From positions 1-7,518 of the forward strand of contig JAHWJE010000064.1 of assembly GCA_019348575.1 (NCBI GenBank): a DNA stretch of 7,518 nucleotides. Direction: 5' to 3'. The position numbers and the translations under genes are program-made. Shown one piece after another: positions 5,734 to 7,518 of this stretch. Position 1 is the stretch's first letter. The number at the start of each line of letters is the position of its first letter. This stretch comes from Actinomycetota bacterium (GTDB lineage Bacteria > Actinomycetota > Thermoleophilia > Solirubrobacterales > Solirubrobacteraceae). The notes under the pieces were generated by a model, which was not told the DNA's origin, did no database searches, and was given only the letters and a program-made list of their open reading frames with translations.

Positions 5734-6222
5734 GTGTCGGACTGGTTTGAGCACTTCGGCTTCGCGGAGGTGGGTGAGAACCTGCTGATGGGCGCCTACC
5801 CGCAGGACGGCGACGACGTCGCGGCGCTGCGCGAGGCGGGCGTCAGCGCCGTCTTCAACCTCGTCCAGGACGTCGAGTACGAGCGGCCGGGCGGTCGTGA
5901 CGCGTGCGCCGCGGCGCTCGCGCAGGCCGGCATCCGCGAGGAGCGCGTCGAGGTCGTCGACTACGGCAACCTGCTGCCCGGGCACATCGAGCTCGCCGCG
6001 AAGACCGTCCTGGCGTGGCTGCAGGACGGCGAGCGCGTGTACGTCCACTGCCGCGCGGGGATGCAGCGCTCCGCCGTCGTGTCGGCCGCGATCGTCGCGC
6101 TGCGCGAGCAGCTCGAGCCGGCCGCGGCGCTGGAGCGCGTGCGCAGGCGCCACCCGCGCGCGAACCCGCTGTCGCACCAGCGCCAGGACCTGCTGCGCTG
6201 GTGGGACAGGCGCAGCGGCTGA
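5734..6222 (+). CDS. Dual-specificity / tyrosine-like protein phosphatase
   Basis: The 162-residue product is a compact cysteine-dependent phosphatase. The signature VHCRAGMQRSA has the form HCx5R(S/T), with nucleophile C106, phosphate-binding R112 and preceding H105. D76 in VVDYGN, 30 residues before the cysteine, is a good candidate for the general acid. The N-terminal half (LLMGAYPQDGDDVAALREAG, then VSAVFNLV) is typical of the DSP fold. Such enzymes remove phosphate from Ser/Thr/Tyr or, in some branches, from lipids or RNA ends; the substrate here is unknown. There is no signal peptide, so it should be cytoplasmic. The GTG start is supported by conserved-looking N-terminal sequence and by a -10-like box 7 nt upstream. 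It is followed after 45 nt by the coiled-coil nuclease-like gene on the same strand. Confidence 0.88.
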   Translation: MSDWFEHFGFAEVGENLLMGAYPQDGDDVAALREAGVSAVFNLVQDVEYERPGGRDACAAALAQAGIREERVEVVDYGNLLPGHIELAAKTVLAWLQDGERVYVHCRAGMQRSAVVSAAIVALREQLEPAAALERVRRRHPRANPLSHQRQDLLRWWDRRSG

Positions 6223-6254
6223 CGTCGCTCCTGCGATCCGTCAGGTGCGGTCCG

Positions 6255-6260
6255 TACCGT
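6255..6260 (+). promoter_or_regulatory. Predicted -10 box of the coiled-coil gene (TACCGT)
   Basis: TACCGT lies 7 nt before an in-frame GTG at 6268, the same form and spacing as at the phosphatase gene. This is the reason for preferring GTG 6268 over ATG 6274. No clear -35 hexamer is visible. Confidence 0.38.
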
Positions 6261-6267
6261 GCGACCG

Positions 6268-7518
6268 GTGGCCATGCAAGCTGCCAGCCCCCTGCCGCTC
6301 GCGCGGGTCCACGTCGTCAACGGACGCCTCGCGATCGACTGGCTGACCGTCGACGACGAGACGGCGGTGCGCCTGGCCGCCGATCGCGAGGATCCGGCGC
6401 GGTTCGTCGTCGAGGCGATCGAGATCGGCGCCCGCGTGCTCGACCGCGAGCAGACCGCCGCCAACGCCGAGTTCGTCCGCGCGGAGTTCGAGAAGACCGC
6501 GCGCGAGCTCGACAGCGCGTTCGTCGAGCGGGCGCGCGCCGTCGCCGAGCGGCTGGACCAGAAGGTCGACGAGGTCTTCGGCCCCGAGCACGGGCACGTC
6601 ACGAAGGCGCTCGCGCGCCACTTCGGCGACGAGTCCTCCTCAGCGGTGCAGCACCGCGTGAGAACCGTCCTGACCGAGGTCTGCGCGCAGATGCGCGAGG
6701 ACGTGCGCAAGCAGCTCTCGGCCGACGACGACGCCAACCCGCTCGCCGTCTTTCAGCGCATGCACCTCGCGCAGGCGCATCGGATCGCCGGCGAGCAGTC
6801 CGAGAACCTGCGCGCGATGAGCGCGCGGCTGGAGGCGATGCGCGTGGAGATCGCGCAGCTGCGCTCCGAGAAGGAGAAGCTCGCGGAGATCGCCGCCGTC
6901 GAACAGAAGGGCACGGCGAAGGGCCGCACGTACGAGGAGGCTGTCGCCGAGGCGCTCGACGCGCTCGCGACCGCCCGCGGCGACGACTGCGACGCGGTCG
7001 GCGACGTGCGCGGCGAGGGCGGCAAGAAGGGCGACTTCGTCGTGGCGATCGACGCCTGCAGCGGACCCGCGCGCGGCAAGATCGTCTTCGAGGCCAAGAA
7101 CAAGAAGCTGTCGCGCAACGAGGCGCTCGCCGAGCTCGAGAGCGCGATGGAGACGCGCACGGCCGACTACGGCGTCCTCGTCGTGTCCGCCGACGACAAG
7201 CTGCCCGCGCGGACGCATCCGCTGCGCGAGTTCAACGGCGACAAGCTGTTCGTGACGTTCGACCCGCAGGACGGCTCGCCGCTCGCGCTCGAGGTCGCCT
7301 ACGGCCTCGCCCGCGCCCGCGTGCTGATGGCGCGCGCGGCCGGCGGCGGAATCGACGAGGGCGCGCTGCGCGTCGAGGTCGAGCGCGCGCAGGGCGCGAT
7401 GGAGGACGTGCGGCGCATCAAGTCACAGCTCACGAACGCGACGAGCGGGATCGAGGAGGCGCGCAGGATCGTCGACGCGATGGCGACGACCGTCCGTGGT
7501 CACCTGGCGGCGATCGAG
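6268..7518 (+). CDS. Coiled-coil protein with PD-(D/E)xK nuclease-like core (3'-partial)
   Basis: The frame is open from GTG 6268 (or ATG 6274) to the window end, giving 417 visible residues with no stop. It has long charged helices at about 50-108 and 173-218 with coiled-coil character, a globular block at about 219-312, and another helical region from about 368. The globular block looks like a PD-(D/E)xK nuclease fold: GRTYEEAV with E223/E224, then GKKGDFVVAID with D256, then KIVFEAKNKK with E275 and K277 in the E-x-K arrangement, then DYGVLVVSADDKLP. A coiled coil joined to such a core recalls RmuC and DUF2130 proteins, but I cannot assign it to either. If active it would cut DNA; a structural role is also possible. 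It has no signal peptide or membrane segment. It lies 45 nt after the phosphatase gene. Codon use is typical of the window. The C terminus is unknown. Confidence 0.72.
   Translation, partial: MAMQAASPLPLARVHVVNGRLAIDWLTVDDETAVRLAADREDPARFVVEAIEIGARVLDREQTAANAEFVRAEFEKTARELDSAFVERARAVAERLDQKVDEVFGPEHGHVTKALARHFGDESSSAVQHRVRTVLTEVCAQMREDVRKQLSADDDANPLAVFQRMHLAQAHRIAGEQSENLRAMSARLEAMRVEIAQLRSEKEKLAEIAAVEQKGTAKGRTYEEAVAEALDALATARGDDCDAVGDVRGEGGKKGDFVVAIDACSGPARGKIVFEAKNKKLSRNEALAELESAMETRTADYGVLVVSADDKLPARTHPLREFNGDKLFVTFDPQDGSPLALEVAYGLARARVLMARAAGGGIDEGALRVEVERAQGAMEDVRRIKSQLTNATSGIEEARRIVDAMATTVRGHLAAIE

Noticed and set aside
3091..6177. A 1028-codon - strand open frame
   Set aside because: It is an out-of-frame shadow of the ligase and hypothetical genes and runs antisense through the phosphatase, with a low-complexity Arg/Ala/Gly translation.
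6223..6267. A transcription terminator between the phosphatase and the coiled-coil gene
   Set aside because: No stable stem followed by a T-run is visible.
5961..7218. Several - strand open frames of 126-258 codons opposite the phosphatase and coiled-coil genes
   Set aside because: They are compositional shadows; the + strand reading has the motifs (HCx5R, E-x-K), helical periodicity and -10-like boxes.

Overview
Most of the window (about 507-7518) is very GC-rich DNA that reads like an actinobacterium, plausibly Thermoleophilia/Solirubrobacterales. The grounds are high GC (49 of 60 bases in 6121-6180), the yceD-rpmF-plsX-acpP gene order and TANNNT promoter boxes sitting 6-9 nt before start codons. 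The class-level placement is inference.

The left end is different. Positions 1 to about 405 encode the C-terminal part of RapZ in a form typical of sphingomonad-like Alphaproteobacteria, with clearly lower GC (35 of 60 bases in 61-120). It is followed by a short piece of an ABC-transporter ATPase on the + strand (about 444-527), then abruptly by the first ~23 codons of acyl carrier protein on the - strand (about 507-575). All three genes are broken and two of the breaks fall within 150 nt. The simplest reading is one or two chimeric joins at a contig end; a real rearrangement is not excluded.

From 575 to 5690 the - strand carries, in transcription order: a conserved-looking hypothetical protein (4758-5690), a FadD-like acyl-CoA ligase (3096-4733), YceD/DUF177 (2565-3083), ribosomal protein bL32 (rpmF, 1745-1942), PlsX (631-1731) and the truncated acpP. 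Together these link fatty-acid activation, acyl-ACP/acyl-phosphate chemistry for phospholipid synthesis, and ribosome assembly. A + strand gene (2033-2578) for a nucleotidyltransferase-fold protein that appears to have lost catalytic aspartates sits between yceD and rpmF, which are normally adjacent.

Right of a 43-nt divergent intergenic region the + strand encodes a small dual-specificity/tyrosine-like phosphatase (5734-6222). After it comes a long coiled-coil protein with a PD-(D/E)xK nuclease-like core that runs off the window (6268-7518). The least characterised element here is this coiled-coil nuclease-like protein. The most consistent hidden signal is the placement of -10-like boxes immediately before six of the gene starts, suggesting leaderless or near-leaderless transcripts. 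No RNA genes, insertion sequences, CRISPR arrays or convincing terminators were seen, and no gene-free stretch exceeds 300 nt.
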